64,000 nt of DNA from Aphelocoma coerulescens (GCF_041296385.1 NC_091033.1:11798001-11862000); one strand, 5' to 3'; shown: positions 1 to 15,200, counted from the stretch's first letter. Made by a program: numbers and translations. Notes: generated by a model from the sequence alone, not told the origin.

Positions 1-229
1 TGTGCTGTTTTATATTACTGTCAATCAGAGAATAGTCAAACCCTGTTTTCTGGAATTGGAACATGACAACTGTCATACCAAACAATAAAATACTGCCAAA
101 TACAGGGTAGATTATTGCTCCTGCAAACCATGAGCAATAGCAGGTGTTACAATATAAAGTATTGAAGTTTTGTGGGTTTTTTCCACATTTACACACTAGA
201 TAATTTTTTTTATCTAATCAAACTGGATG

Positions 230-268
230 TTATTATTATCATTATTATTATTGTTATTATTATTATTT
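230..268. repeat. ATT trinucleotide microsatellite
   Basis: An interrupted run of TTA/ATT units, broken by single C and G substitutions. It reads as poly-Asn on the minus strand, which explains a spurious open frame there. The rest of 1-393 is AT-rich, with nothing recognised. Confidence 0.9.
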
Positions 269-393
269 TTATTTCTATAACTATCTATAGTTAGTGACAA
301 AATCCAGGTCATCTTGACTTTTAATATTGTAGCCCACTCAATATTTCTGTAGAGTAATAAATTAAACATTTTTCCTTTAAAGATAAATTCAAC

Positions 394-454
394 CATTGAA
401 CTTGATGATCTTCAAGGTCTTTTCCAACCTAAAAAATTTTATCATTCTATGACT
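394..454 (+). mobile_element. CR1 LINE 3'-end fragment
   Basis: The sequence holds CTTGATGATCTTCAAGGTCT, then TTTCCAACCT, then a degenerate ATCATTCTATGACTAT end. This is the order of the conserved 3' end of avian CR1 non-LTR retrotransposons: a GATGATCTT.AAGGTC block, a TTCCAACC block and a closing ATTCTATGA repeat. Only about 60 bp remain, as is usual for heavily 5'-truncated bird copies, and no reverse-transcriptase coding sequence is visible upstream. The many mismatches suggest an old copy. The 5' limit is approximate. Confidence 0.85.
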
Positions 455-3220
455 ATAGATTAACTAATTTTCCTGATTTGAGTAAACATTGATACCTACT
501 GTCTGGTTGTGCTAAATCATGATTCAGGAATTTCTGTCATTGTTTGCCAATTCACACAGAACATCAACCATTCTTTAAAAGTTACATATGTGCAATTCAC
601 TTTGAGCCTAGGAGCTGCTGCTTCGACTGGGAAGGCGCTGGAAGAAAGCTTGGATATAAAAAATATATATAGATTGTGTATGTTCATGAAAAAAAGATGG
701 CATCAAATATAGTCAACTTTTCTCTCACCCAAGGCTTGGAATTTATATAGGGCATATTTCAGGGAAAGGCTGTGGTTGTATTTCATATCTGGCTGCACCA
801 CCACAGCTGCAATACTAATCTTTGGCACAGGGGAAAGCTGTCATGTCAGACAAACTCCAGCTGTCCGCTCTGCCTGTCACTTCCTTCAGCTTCAAGTTTG
901 CAGCAGAGGGATGGAGGGGTCTGTGTGCACATTAGCAGCAGGACCCGAGGGACAGGAGCAGGACAGGAGCTACTGAGCAGGGGGGAAGGTGGGCAGAAAG
1001 GGACACAAGCACATTAGAAGTGAGAAAAGCATTAAGAGAGGGTAGGATGGGCAGAAAATAAAAGCCTGGACAGGGAGTGGAAAGAGAGCAAGATGATAAA
1101 GAGAAAAGCCACTGGATGTCCCTTAGGGATCTTTGCCTTTTGGAGAGCAGAGGAAGTTGATGAACACTCGTTTTGGAAAGCTCTCAGTGTGCAGGTTCCT
1201 TTAAGGTAAAAGCTGGATGGCTCTTGGCTGGCTGCCATGTCCCTGGAATGATTCCTGCCCCAGAGCAATGACATCAGGACATGCATGATGGACTCCACCT
1301 GATGTCATCGTCTGGGGCTTCCAGCCATGTGTCTCTCAGGATGTGCAAAGCTAAAATTTGTGGAAGGCTGTTCAAAGAGAAGAGCAAGAGGCATTTGCCT
1401 CTTGAATGTGAGACATCCTTTGAGCACCCCCATCTCAAGGTGAATAAAACCTTAAAATTCAACACATTCTGGCTTCATTAATATACAGAATAACACTCAC
1501 AGGAATTTTAGGTTCAAGTTCCCTCCAAGTTTATGAAAAATCTGGTTTGGGGATGTTTCTCCATTTGCCTGATACAGCCATGAAGTGCTGACAGAAAGAA
1601 AAGCCAGGAGGCCTGGAACACTCCCTGATAGCACAGGCATAACGAGTGACAGAGGCCAGGCAATATCCCCTCCCAGCCTGTGGGGAATTAATTGCAGCAT
1701 TTTCATACTCTGTAGATGAGGTTTTGTGGTTGGGAAAGCTGGGAAAGATTTTGGAGATGGGTGTTACTACACTTTGTTACAGGGGTAAACATCAGTCCCT
1801 CTCAAAGACATTACTTCTTTATTAAAAAAGTCTTTTGAAAATATATGTTCATTCATTATTCAGTCTAAAATACTTCCGAAAAGTATTTTCCCTCTGTTCA
1901 TATCGAGGTGGATATAGCAGTCATCCACAATCGAGGGCATCTTCATCCAAAGATAATGGAACAAGTAGCCCAAAGGCTGTTATTGCCCTGCACTTCTTAT
2001 CAGTGGTCCTGCAGCTGGTCTTGAGGGAAACAAATAAAAAGGAATAAAAAAATTTGCTTCGCTCTGAGAATTAAACTACTGAACATTCTTTGCAGCTTTA
2101 TACTTAGTCTAGTACTTTCTATTTCTCTTAGTTTGATAAAACTTTGGTCTATAATTAAGCTCCCCAAAGCATCACCCCAGTTTTCAGAGGTCTGGAATAT
2201 ATTGTCATAAGTCTTTTTGGGAAATTTTAAATTGCTTTCCAGTCTTTTGTCAGAAGTTGTATGTATTATACCGCTGAAAAGAGTTTCTTTTCAGTATAAA
2301 AAAAGTTTCTTAGAAAATAATAGTATCCATAATGCCATTTAATTTTCTTTCAAGAAGGGTCCTCCCCTTCAGTTTAGCTTTTGTTTAGCTTCTTTTAAGA
2401 TTTTCAGATTTGCAGACATACAGTTTTGAAAGGCTGCTTCATTACTTTTTTCCCTCTCAATCATTTCATCAACTGATCATACAATGATATACAATGAAAT
2501 TCAGATTCCAAGGAACAAATGAAAACAACTTCTAAAAAATATGAAACTGATAATCAAGAGCCAAATAAATCTTAAACCTACTTTTAAGCTCCAAAGAAAG
2601 CAGAGTGTTGTGCTTTTATATTTCTGTATTTCTGTTCTCTTTGCCAAAAGACAGGAGATTAATCTGAAAGGGGAAATGACCAACCCATGGGCTGTTCTAG
2701 GATGTGGCAGAACGGGCTCAATAACACTGGAAAAAGAGATAAATACCGAACCTGCCTCATTCAAATTACGTGATGCAAACTACAGGAATGGGTTACAATC
2801 ACAGACTTCTCCTAAAATAACAACAAGCATCTCTCTCAACACTTTTGTCACTCCTCTAAGAATTTGCGTCCACAGTTAATTTTCAGTAGTTCCACAGAAT
2901 CCCAAACTAACTAAATCCTTCCAGTGGTATTTTAATTAAAACATGAGGATCACATACAGAATATTTTAGCTAATTTAAGACGTGTTCACAGTGCTTTTAC
3001 TGAATTTCATTAAAACTCACTGCAGGTGTATTTAAATTTTGCAATTTTATTTTTGTCTACTTTTTTTTTACTGTGAATGATGTTTCAAGGGCATATCAAA
3101 AACATACCAAATCAAGAAAGACTATTCAGCAAAATGAAGCTTTTCCCGTGCTGAGTAACTAAAGCTTTGCAGGTTTCCATGGCTCTGTATGAAGCTTAAT
3201 CCTTGCTGAAATTTAAAAGT
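455..3220. other. Non-coding AT-rich stretch
   Basis: No gene was recognised. The longest open frame (2541-2879, plus, 112 codons) has no domain, signal peptide or family resemblance that I can see, and is probably chance. The segment 760-1010 is more GC-rich but holds only overlapping short frames. A perfect 8-bp inverted repeat lies at 2274-2294. Confidence 0.6.
2274..2294. repeat. Short perfect inverted repeat
   Basis: CTGAAAAG and CTTTTCAG flank a 5-nt AGTTT spacer. It could fold as a hairpin. No adjacent gene gives it a role, and AT-rich arms of this size can arise by chance. Confidence 0.5.
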
Positions 3221-3239
3221 AAAAAAAAAAAAAAAAAAA
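3221..3239. repeat. Poly(A) tract, 19 A
   Basis: An uninterrupted run of 19 A followed by an A-rich stretch containing CACC. I found no recognisable retroposed sequence on its 5' side and no flanking duplication, so I treat it as a simple repeat, not a retroposon tail. Confidence 0.9.
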
Positions 3240-6200
3240 CCACCAAAAAAAACCTGTTTACCACCATGAGAGAAAGTCTTCATTAACTTTGGATTCTTGA
3301 CCCTATTGGCAAGAAGTCATTAGAAATCTGCATATGCAATGGGGGAGGATGGTTTTGTGGTCAGAGGGTGGCTACATATTCAAGGGGTGACCACAGACAT
3401 TGGGCTTAAACTTTCCTCTCTATTTTAACTTCTAGTTGTCAAAATAAGGATGATAATACCTTGCTAATGTCCTGGAATTACAGAATGCCAAAAGATCTGC
3501 CAAAAGAACTTGAAAAGGAAAAAACCCAACCATCAAGGCTTTAAAATTTTTATAGTACATCTAAAATTAGCTGCATATTTACTAAAAGCAGTTTGCACCT
3601 CAAGGAACTGAGTTCTAATCTGAAATAAAGAAATTCTGAAGAATACAGTTAATCATTACCCCGGGAAACTGGATGTTGTGAGGTGACTGTATTTATTATG
3701 AAGCATCTTTTATGTCTTCCTATAGATTGGAAGGAATTGTTGGCAATTCCACAAAATGAAACCATAGGCTGAACAAAGGTCATTGATAAAATTAATATGG
3801 TTTAGTGTGTTGCAATATATGAAAACCCCCACAAATTTTCTTCCACAGTTTTTCATTTCTCCAAGTCTAAATTAAACTTCCAGCATCGTATGCTGCATAG
3901 AGCCTGGAGCTGCCACTAATATACCTGTTTCCACGTGAAGAAGCAATTGTTTCTCAAGAAAAGATTGTGAAGCCAACAGAAAGAGAATGGGAATGAATTT
4001 GGTAAAGTTGTCCAAAGTGGAACTCAGCCCTTTTTGCATGATGTATCCTGCTTTGCATTCTTGTGTCATATAAAATTCCCATAATCTATATATGTTGCCA
4101 AAAATATACAACAAAAGAAAAGAAAAATCCCTTGTTTCTCACACATGCAGCAGGTCTTAGCAAACCCCAAAGCAATGAACAAAATTTAATACAAATCTGC
4201 CCTTGGGGGTTTTGTCACTTGCCATCGTTTCCACCACAGCAGTCAGAGCCACCCGTTCCACGAGCACTCACAAACAAGTGGCAGTGGAAATAAACACCCC
4301 TAAACCTGTGCAAATTGCTGAAATCCTGCCATTTTAGTGGTGAACACTGGCAGTGGAAAAGGCTGGGTAAACAAAATGTTAAAAGACGTTTTGCTTTAAT
4401 TTGGTCCAACAGAGACTGTAAGAGAGCGCCCAGACAATAAAGGAAGCCATGGATTAGTCCCACGCTTTGTTCAGCCAATGCCTCTGCTCAGTTAAACTTG
4501 CCCTTCCTGACCTGCCTTCAAGATGTGTTATCATATTTTCTCTGAGTATTATTTTGGAAAAAAAAAAACAAGACAAGCAATTCTTTTTTATTGATTTCTT
4601 CTGCCAGGTTTCTTGATGCAGAAATATATTTTATGATCAAATTTCAGCCTTTACTTTTATGATAGTAAATAATATACAGAGCATCTTTTGCTATTTTTGT
4701 AAGGAAGAATTTGTGCACATGTGTTGAAGGAGGTAGAAGAAATGGGTCGTTTCAGAGCATTCAAAGTTCAATTCTCTGTATTTCCTGTTCAGTTCCTTCA
4801 ATCTACTTAACAATAATCACCACTAGAGGTTAAGAGTCTAATATTGCCCAGAAGGTGAAAAAAAAAGTGAAAATCAACTTCTTCAAAACTTTCCTTCCTA
4901 ATTGCCAATTAAATATTAATTAAGTCTTACTTAATACATAGATCTGCAATGCAGCTGAGTGCTACCAGAGCATGAATCACAGCTCTCCAGTGACTGGCTA
5001 ATGAAGTCACCACTATGTCAGCCTGCACACACAGGCACGCAAAAGTTTATGAAATTAATTCATAGTGTAGTTTCAACATCTTGAAAAATTGCAAATAACC
5101 TTCCCATCCTGCCTTTCAGGATGTCTGCAGACATCCCTGTGTCTTTAATACTAAACAAGGGCTGTGTCTGTCTGTGAGGGCTTTCAGGACAAGCTCGTGT
5201 GGTTTCTTGTCCTTGAAAGAAAAGGACTGGCTAAACCCCCAAAAATGTGTAGCAGGTACATACACTGTGACCTCGAACTGGAGACAGGTTTGATGGCTCA
5301 CAGAAGAATATTTGAGAGATTTGTTTAAAGAAATATAAAGAGAAATCTGCTCTTCCTTTAGGCACTGATCATGTGGACTATAAAGGAGTCAAAATTAGTT
5401 AATACCCACTAGACATATTTATAAAATAAAGCTAAAAGAGAGGGGTTATACTGAAAGCCCATCTTTTATTTTGTCAGGGAATGGGCAGGGATGGAAGAAA
5501 GGATCATATGCAGCACCTGACTGCTACAGAATGTGGAATCACAGAACTCATCTATAATTTACAAGTTACTGCAACAGTTCATATACAGCTACTTCATATA
5601 GTTTTCACCCCAGCAGCCAGAGTAACGCTGACAGAAGGTTTTCTCACAAAGTGAGGATGGTCATTAGCTATTTCTCTGGAAATTCTTAAAAGAAATAAAA
5701 ATATATAGAAATATGCAACCTCACAGATTTTTGTGAGCAGGGCTGACTGACAGAATGACTTTGAGACCACCGAATTCTTGGAAAGTTGTACGTGGTGTTG
5801 GTGGGGAAAACAAAGAACCTGTTCAGATTGAAAAAGGGAGAAATTATGAAGCAAGGTACAAACCCAGATGTTTATCTATACACAAACCCAATACAAATGC
5901 ATTAAACCATCACTTTATCTAAGTTGATTTGCTTTTGAATGAAAATTCTGCAGATAATTTCTTCAGGGAAACATGAACGAAATAACTGTTTATTCAAATG
6001 GTGGCTTCTTTACTTGACAGCAATTGTTGAGTGTGAGGAACCAGCAGACCCCACCATGCTCAGTCACCCAGAGCTGGTTGCACATTAGGAACACAATAAA
6101 CAGTGAGGAGCGTGTTTAATGCCTTTCCTCGTAAATGGGAAAACATAGATTTTCTTTAACAAATACCTTGGGAAAAGAAGCTTCGTGTTGTCAAATATTG

Positions 6201-9200
6201 AGTAACTTAATCAATATGCAGCACTAAAGAAAGCTGAAGCACTCTAAAATACCATTACCTCAGCAGGTATGAAAAGCAAGATTTCAGCCTTTCAGGTTTT
6301 TCAGGGGGGAAATGCAGCAGGATTAATTTTTCGTTTCATGAAAAGGACTGTCACAATAATAACTGGCCTCAGCAGAAGCTCTTATGTGCATAACAGAGAA
6401 AATCATGAAGAATACATACTTAAATATCTAAAATCTGTCTTGGAAAGTCCTCCCTTTCTCAGCTTACAGAAAACAACATCCCTGTATTTCTGTATAGAAA
6501 AAGATACACCTCAACATTTCCATGGTGTAGGAATGCTTAGAAAAACAGTAAATATACTACAACTACTGAGAAAAAATAATATTATTTGTTTATGATGCTT
6601 TTCTAGCTTGAGATTTGCATTTAATCTCACTTAAAAAATGCAGAGGGAAGTGGAGATGTCAGTTTTCACGGTTTTCTGGTTTTAAATACACATAGAATGA
6701 TACAAATGTATTTTCTCCAGTTTCTCCACCACAAATTCAGTATATTCCCATGTCTTAGACCAAACCCCAAGTATTTCCATGACAGGTACTTTGTTGAATC
6801 TTCTGTTCAGTTCTGCTTTTAGAATGTTTTTATTTTGAAAAAAAAAATTAAATATATATATATGTATACACACACTTTCTGGATCAAGGATCTTTCTCTC
6901 AGTAAGTGAGCTGTTGTCAAGAAGTAACAATCAAGCAATCAAGTAAATAGCAAGACAAAATCTTTGCCTGCTGCCAAAATTCTCAGCTTCAGGACACACT
7001 AAGTACATAAGGGAGGTGAAGAGAAGGCTGAGATCATTTACATCTTCCCAGTTATCAAAGAGATAAGTTCACTGGAGCACAGGAACTCTAAGGAAGAACA
7101 TATCCAATTGTCATGGGATTTCCAATAAAATTCAGACAGTCCACCACAGCTTTTTCCTTGGCATGACTGAGCTCTGCTATTCCAGTGGTGCTTTTGTAGG
7201 TTATTGAACAAGCATCTCTCCTGCCCTTGTACAGCCCTGGATTCTGTTATTAAATGGCATCACAGCTTGGCTTTGGTTTGGATTTTGGGGCTTCTCCAAG
7301 ATTCTGCATAGGAAGAAGGCTTCAAAGCCTGCTTTGCTTCCTGCTGATCCACAGGGTCAAGCACTGGTGAGTGCTTTGGGCCAGGGCACACACAAGGTCA
7401 GAACTGACAAAATCCTGGAGAACAAGCAAATTACTCAACAGCAGCAGTGACTCTAAAGACAAGAGGAAGGAACAGGGATGTCTCTGACTTGCCCAATGAG
7501 CCACTTCCCAAACCACTGCTGCTGCACCTACTTGGAACGTGCAGCACCTCTGCACAGTCCTAAATCAGCATCCCTCTAAACCAACGTCTTCATCCTCCAC
7601 AGAGTCATAAAACACGGCATAAACCATGGTGCTACAGCTCGAGCTGACCTGGAAGCTGATTTGTTCCAGGCTTCTCAGGTGCCTGGTGCAGCCAGGGACT
7701 GCCAGCTCTTTGTCACCTGCTCTCTGTGGGGGATTTTCCAAACCAATTGCAAGTTAGCCTGGAGGCCACTGCACCTGCCCTCCAACCAAATCATTTGCTG
7801 GTGAAAATTAAGATCCGAATCGCTGGAGACTGCCAAATGGAAGGTACAGCTCCCCACACATCATTTTTCAAAGGCAGAAAACAAGCCAAATGCAAACTGA
7901 GGTTAATGCAATATATACAAGAAGGAGAAATACGATTAAATGTGATGTATGTGCCAAGAGGCCTTCTGCAGGCAAGGGAAGAAAGAGAATAAGGTTAACA
8001 TCTTTGATTTTTCTCCTCCCCATCCCCAAGAGCTGAGAGGAGTCTTCATAGCATCAAGGTCAATTCTAATCTTATTTCCTTATTCCTCACAGTTATTTCA
8101 TTACCTTCATTCCCATTTTTTAAACTTCAGAGCAAAAATATTTTTTCCAGAAATTTCTGCAATCCAGGATCAGTTAGATATCATAGCAGCTTATTTTAAA
8201 TAATTAGCAAGCATGAGATGTACAAAGAAACCTCTTTAAACAATAGCCACCTGCAACAAATTCTGTAAGAAAATGCACCCTTTTCTTCTTCTGAATGATT
8301 GCTGCCTCTCATGAAAACATTAGCGTTTTGCACACAAAAAAAAAATGATGTAATTAGCAAGAACTTTCTCTATTTCTGTTCTCATTATTGCTGATTACCA
8401 AAAATTATCAGGCAAATAATGTCTGCTTTCTCTTCTTGTGATCAATTTGTTCACCCTCCATCTGATTTCTCTGGCAATGAACTCGAATGTAGCCTCTTGT
8501 GTCTGTGTCACTTTGCAAGAGGGAGAAAATGGGGGGAGGGTGAGAGAAATTAAACAGCAATTATGTGTAAAGTGTCAGAAAGTATTTAAATCATCCGTGC
8601 CAAATCAGAATTTTACTTCAAGCCCTGCAATTTTTAAAAAAAATTTTGTTAAAATCATAGGTCCTAGAATCTGATTAATCCAGACTTCATTTATTAATTA
8701 TAAAAATAAATAAAACAGCTTCTCACATAACAAAAAACATGTTCTCAATGGAAGTTTGAAATTACTAAAATGCTTAAAAGCTCCAAATAAAGTCATCCCC
8801 CCCAAAAAATCATAAAAGAGAGACCTCAAATCTCATCATTTCAAAGGCACTCATGATTTTGGGGTGATAACATCCATTTTTCAATAGTAGGGCAAGACTG
8901 TTACCATGGCAGCTGGCAAGAGATGGGGATTGCTTCCACTTGAATGCCAAAGCACAGCCAAGTTTTCAGCAGTTGCAGAAAAAGCTATCTGGGAACAGTG
9001 TGGGAAAAAAAACCTTACAAAACCACCCAAAAACCTGTGCTGAGTTCTACATTACCAGAGCTATTGCTATTACTATGCAACTCCCCACTTTAAATCTGTT
9101 TGGCACAAACCCATGCAAGCTGCAGACAATCTTTGGGCTGTTGCATAGACACCCCAGTATTTTTCAGGAGGGGTAGGAAAGATTTCTCTCACTTGAAGCA

Positions 9201-12200
9201 TTTAATACTCTGGAGTTGAGGGTAGAGCTGAGCAGGCTGATCTTCTGCCTGGGAGGACACCCCCAGCCCCCTCCAGGGAGCTCTTCCCTGAAGGCATAAC
9301 TGCAGTTCCCATACTTAAGGCCAGGCAAAATGATTTGCTTTTCAAAATGGTGAAAAAAAAAATACTATTCTCAGCCTGAGACTTTGCATTTTAAGCTTTA
9401 GCCTGGAGCAAATTATTAAGGCAGAATTACTGTCTAAATCCTTGGAAATAGGGGTTTATAGTGAAAATACTGACAGATCCATAACTATAGCCATGCAAAT
9501 ACAGCAGATAAAAATATGTATAAATGATAATGTAATTTAATGGCTTAAAGAATTTTTACTGGGGAGGAAAGGAACGTCTGCTTTATTTTGACAGTGTAAA
9601 ATGTCAGAGCAGAATCCAAGGATGTAGCAGAGTCATACTCTATACTTCTTGGAGATTATTTGACAAGAACAATTTCAGTGTTCTATTTAACGCACTTACG
9701 ACAAATTTAAGTGATGAATTGATGCCTGAGAGACAGTGTGGCTGGAATTAGGAGAACAAATTTTCTTGTTATGGGAGCAGCTACAGGCCAGCTCAGTGCT
9801 GAAAGGCATACTGAAAGTTAGGTAAAGGAAATCTGAAAAGAATATTCTGTCAGTGGAAGTGAAAGTGGAAAGCTATATATTTATTAAACCATAATGTCAC
9901 CAGGTTAGACTTTGAAGTAGCTGAGAGGCACTGACTCCTCAAAGTCTGTGGATACAAGAACAGGATCAAAGTCTTTTTGGAAAAGTCGGTTTGCTAAGAA
10001 AAGCAAACATTACTGTACAACTCCAGATGTCACTTCTAGTCAAATATCATATTATTTCATTGATCTCCTCTAATATGGTGTAAAATTGAGCAAACTGCTC
10101 TATAAAAATGAACCTTCATTTAATAACAGTGGAATGAAGTCTGGCATCATTCTAGAGGTCTCATTTTTGTATCGTTTTCCATGCTCAGTAAATAGGTACA
10201 GCCACACTGAAATCTGCAGTTACTGGAGGTCTAATTCCACCAATGTCCCAGACACAGCAGTTCAGGGGGAGAAACACACCCATAAAGAATATGGAACTGA
10301 ATATTTTTTAAGCATAATGGCAGTGAAGAGCAGGGGTTATAAAGTGCTGCCCAATCTACATCCTCAAAACAGCCACATTTGCAGGTTTTTGAAAAGAAAG
10401 GTTGGCCACCTGGTGAAGGAACAGATCAGGGGACCTGGACCCTTTTATTAAATCTCTCCCTATGTAGCCTTAGCTTAATATTTTACAGTTTTTTTGTCCA
10501 TCTGTAGAAGAGAAACTATCCTTCCCTCACAGAGTTTGGAGAAATATGGAAATGCCTGTGCAAGAGATCTTCCGCTCTGCTCAGGTGCCCCTACGCAGAG
10601 GATCTGCAGGTGTGGATATTCAGGTGCTGACATCCTTAAAAACACTGCTTGTGTAAAATTGGGGTAGGAATTCGAGGTGAATACAGCAGAAACTGCTGCT
10701 GTCACTGCTTCTTCTAAGCTTTATACATAAGTGATGGGAGAAGAGAGGATGAAACATTGAATATGTTTGCAAATATTGCCAATGCAGATGATGTACATTT
10801 TTTTCTACAGTTTTTGTATTTAGAGTTCATTGCAGATGGAGAGTTATGCCAGATAAGAGGACTTAGTAAATGCAGTATGAAGAGTAGCCTCTCTTAATTC
10901 AGAGGAAAAGTAAACACTCAACAATTCAGGTATGATCCCAACAAAATCCTGTTGTGGAGTCCATGGAGTCACCTGTACGTGCTTGTGGACTTCATAAATC
11001 TTCTAAACCAGACTGTGCTTAAACTATTTCTTGATTTCTCCCTACTCTCACCCTTTTTTCTCCTACTGGCTCTTCCCACTAACATTTAGCTTCACCCACT
11101 GACACGATAGTCAATATTTATACCATTTGGAAAGAAAAGAAAACATGTCTGGCAACTTAAAAGTCAAACCAGAAATTCTCCCAAATCATATAAATACTTA
11201 TGGACCTGAAATCAATAATTAAAGCAAGAAAAATCTACCATTACGATTTTTTGTAGTTCCCATATTACTCTACTTTATCAAAAGCCACGCACTAAGTGAT
11301 CAAATTAATCGGAGGCATTTAGAGCAGGGACCATGTGGCAGCTTACAAAGCATTGGTTGTTCACAATAATTTGGACATGGCAAGTAGCCAGAGGACTGCT
11401 CACAAACATATGGTTATTTATTTCCACTAAACAGCCACTAATACAGCCTGTTTGCTACATTACTTGATAAATAAAACAAGCTTCAAAAACAAAAAGGACC
11501 ACAAGTGCACAAAGCAATTAATGAAAACAGCCCAAAACATCATGTAGAACCACCAGCATCCTGAATCCCTGTGGGATTTTCTAAATTCTTTTTCACTGTC
11601 ACTCAACAGATCCCCAAAGACTGGCTCAAACTTAATGTACTGTAGCATGTTTGACTCCTTTGTTTAATCACATCTGAAATGGCACCTTCTGGAGTGACAC
11701 CTCAGCTGAAAGAGTTTAACTGTTGTTCTGAAAACAGCATTGATCCGTGTTTTGCTTTCAAGGCTGGAAAAGGTGTCTGTCTGTGTAAAGAAAAGGTGAG
11801 GAAGTGAAGTCCATGTAAGTGGTGACAACAATGGGCTGAATTTATTGTGGTGAGAAAGAAATTCACTTTAAAATGTATTTCATCATTTCAAGTCATCCCA
11901 TGAATTTAGATTCTTTGCTCCTTGCCAGGTGCCACAAAACAAATCCTTAGTTGCCCATGGAATGTTTGAAGCCAAACAAAATATTCAGTTTTGAATGAAA
12001 ATTATACCAGCAGAAAATACTAAACAGAAAACCATGTATGGTTCTTCCCCATTATCCAGATCACACCACCTCTGTTTACAGTCCCCAAAGCAATCCAGCA
12101 ACTGCTACTTCCCAGAGTCAGCCAGGGTTTTGAGGTAGATCCATCAGGACCTTCTCCTCACTGTTAGCAAACCAAAGCTTGTTTATTTTCAGGATGCAAA

Positions 12201-15200
12201 CTGGGCTGATTATCCTTCTGGAACAGAAAACTAGAAAGTGAACCAGAGGAGATATAGAAAGGTATGAAACAGCAATTTCCCTCCCAGCTTGTTCTCAGGG
12301 GGAATTTCTCACTTCAAGACCTGGTCCCATGGAGTCTCTGGGACACCTCTCCTTCCATCCCCATGAACGCTGGGGCTGTAACTTCCCTTCCCTTCCCCCA
12401 CCTCCATCGGCTGGAGCCACCCATCATCTACAATTCCCCGATTATCTGCTGCTTCCAAAATGCCCTACCTGATCCAGGCACAGCTTTCCCAAAGGAGGGT
12501 AACACGTGCTGAGGGAAAACAGAACAGGTGCTTTTTGCCACCTAGCCCCACAATTTTGAAGGCAAACCCCAAGAAATTCAACCCCTTTTATGGCTCAGTT
12601 TTCCTAAAACAGCTCTGCAATGAAAGATGGGACCCACCCCTCTGCTAGGAAGCTTCTGGACCACCAGAGCAAGCTGTCTTTTTTTTAAACAAACAAATCT
12701 TAGGTGAGAGGAGCAGTTGTTGAATTATGGTCTTAAATCAGAGTGATTCCCTCTGCCAGGATCTCACTGGGGATCATCAATAGCTCATCTGAGAGCGCTG
12801 CTGCACAAATCATCCTCATCCCAGGATCTGTTGTATGCTAATGAAGAACTCTGACTTCCCTGCTCAGTTAGGCAAGATTAAGTGACAGGATTTACAGGCA
12901 GAAAATGCAGCCAGAGGGTTCAGATTCTGAGGCTGCCTGAAGGATGCAACAGCCACAGACTAATGCTTGAATTTGGCACTCAGGGAGGATAAATGTTTAA
13001 GGATAAACACAGGGAACAGGTTACAGAATATTTTCTCTGTATCTAGAATAACTCTATGACCTACAATGTCACAGCCATTTACTTCTTCAGTCTTTTACAA
13101 TATACTAATAGCTGCTGAAAAATAATGGCCAAATACTTTCTAATAGGAACAGATATTTTTCTGTAAGAAAACTGAAAAATAAATAATGATAAATTGGTAA
13201 GCAAAGTATTCTTTTACCCTCTTCTAATGGAAAATAACTGAATGTCATTTAAATAGAATTTGATGAAGTATCCTGTTCTTGACTGAATGTAGAGAATGTA
13301 GAGCTTCCTCATGAATTGATCCGTTTCCTGGGGTTTAAGCTCCACCAGAAATTTTACTGGGTAAGAGAACTGAGAAAGCCTTATCCATGGTAGCAGAAAT
13401 AATACTGCTAATTATACCAGAGAATAAGCTGTCATTTCAGAATTTGCATATACAGAAGGCTCATTAATAGTGATTTCTAACTTTCTTTACCAGCATTCTC
13501 TTAACAAGTGCCATGTCCTTTGGAAATGAGGAAACAAAGACAAAAAGAAGGGAGACACAGGATGTCCCATTTCCTGCCCTGGGCAAGGAACAAGACAACT
13601 TTGGCAGCAGCAGATAAATCTTCAGGTTCTCACCCTGAGGGATGTAATTACCCAGCTGGGGAAATACATGGGCAACATCTGTGAGGATTGGACAGTGGAC
13701 ATGAGCCAAACCTTCACAAAAGCATGAGACATCCTGGAGAAGAAGGGAAAAAAAAGAGAAACTTGGGATGCCAAAGTGCCAATAATGTTTGTAAACTAAC
13801 GCCAGTGTAGCACAGAGTAGGACTGCAGAGAGAATTCAAGGCACAGCCAGAACAGTCAGTGACCTTCCTAAATTATTCATGATGTGTCATTTGTTTGCAG
13901 CCTGAACACTTACTTGAAACTCACAATCAAGATTTGAGTCCCAGTTCTGGTTTTGGATAAACAAAAATGATTTTTCCGTGACCCATTGAGCTTAATTTGA
14001 ATCTTGCTATGGAACTTGCCTAATTAACCCATTGGGTATTTTCCTGCTCTCTCTTTAAACCACTATTGACGTTTGTTTTAGTGCATCCACACATGGGACC
14101 ACCCATCACGCTCTTCTTCGCTTGTAGAACATGCCAGATTTAAGCTCCAGTGAAAATAAACCAAATAATTCTCATTTCAACAAAACTTTTTTAATTCTTG
14201 GAAAGGATGTACCTCAAGCTGACCTCTGAAATACCAACAACTCAATTTATTATGTCAAAGCAATAGAAAAGGAGATGGTAAAGATGAAAAGAAATCAGGA
14301 CATGTAAAAGTAAAGATGTTCTGACCAGAGTTAAATAGCTTTGGGTACAAAGATCTGTACACCTAATATGAAAAGCAAGGTCAGCTCTAGGGTGTACTTT
14401 ACACAGCTCCTTTTGAAAGGTTCTGGTATCAAAGCCAGCATGGAAGCACTACTATGGATAATTTTCTGTACTTATATTCCTCCTTCCTTAAGTTCAGCTG
14501 GTTTTTGGTGACCTTGATGACCTTGGGAGGTGTCAGTCAGGGTGTGGGTGGTGGAAAGCAGGCTCAGGTTGATGGAACTCAGAAGACAACTTGTGCTGCT
14601 GCTGACTCCCCACCCTCTCTCCAAGACCTCCCAAACATCAGGACCTTCCTGCAAACCAAACCAGTAGTGACAGATCATTATGCAGTAGCACCCCTGGGTT
14701 TAGTCAGGACTCTCAATAATCCAGCTTCTCCAGAAGGCCAAAGAATGTCTTTGTGACCAAAGCAATGTGACTCATCAGTGTCTGGGGCAGCACTGAGTTA
14801 CAGCTCACTGTTTTCCACTTTCACTGAAGGCTGTCTGCCTTAAGATCCTGAGGTCCTTTTGTGCAGAACTTCTGAAGACAAAGATACTTTGTAAGAAGAG
14901 CCTCAGTAGCTGATTCTGATGACAAACTCCCCTAAATCTGTGGTGCACTATTTCCAGTAAGATAGCACACAAGTCCCACACTGCCTCCCTTCCCTTGGGC
15001 TCCAACAGTTTCCCCACAATAAAATGTACCCAAAGCTTCAGCTATTCAAAAGTAGTGAGTCTCCTTTCTCACCACCATGTGGTTTCACTTCCTTTCAATT
15101 CAGTATGACTGGAATATGTGAATGGAAAATATTGCAAATAACTTAAAGACTTTTTCCCCCTCTGAGATTTGTCAGTTTATACCTTTTTTCACTAATTATC

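Noticed and set aside
2541..2879. 112-codon plus-strand open frame
   Set aside because: No motif, no upstream promoter or splice context, and AT-rich codon use typical of the background.
2890..2925. CCACAGAATCCCAAAC followed by TCCTTCCAG, CR1-like in reverse
   Set aside because: Spacing and order do not fit the CR1 3' end and the match is too short.
7590..7720. ACAGAGTCATAAAACAC region as a CR1 copy
   Set aside because: After the first 15 bases the sequence departs from CR1 entirely, and no second block follows.
10086..10451. 121-codon plus-strand open frame
   Set aside because: No resemblance to any family I know and no supporting splice or poly(A) context; probably chance.
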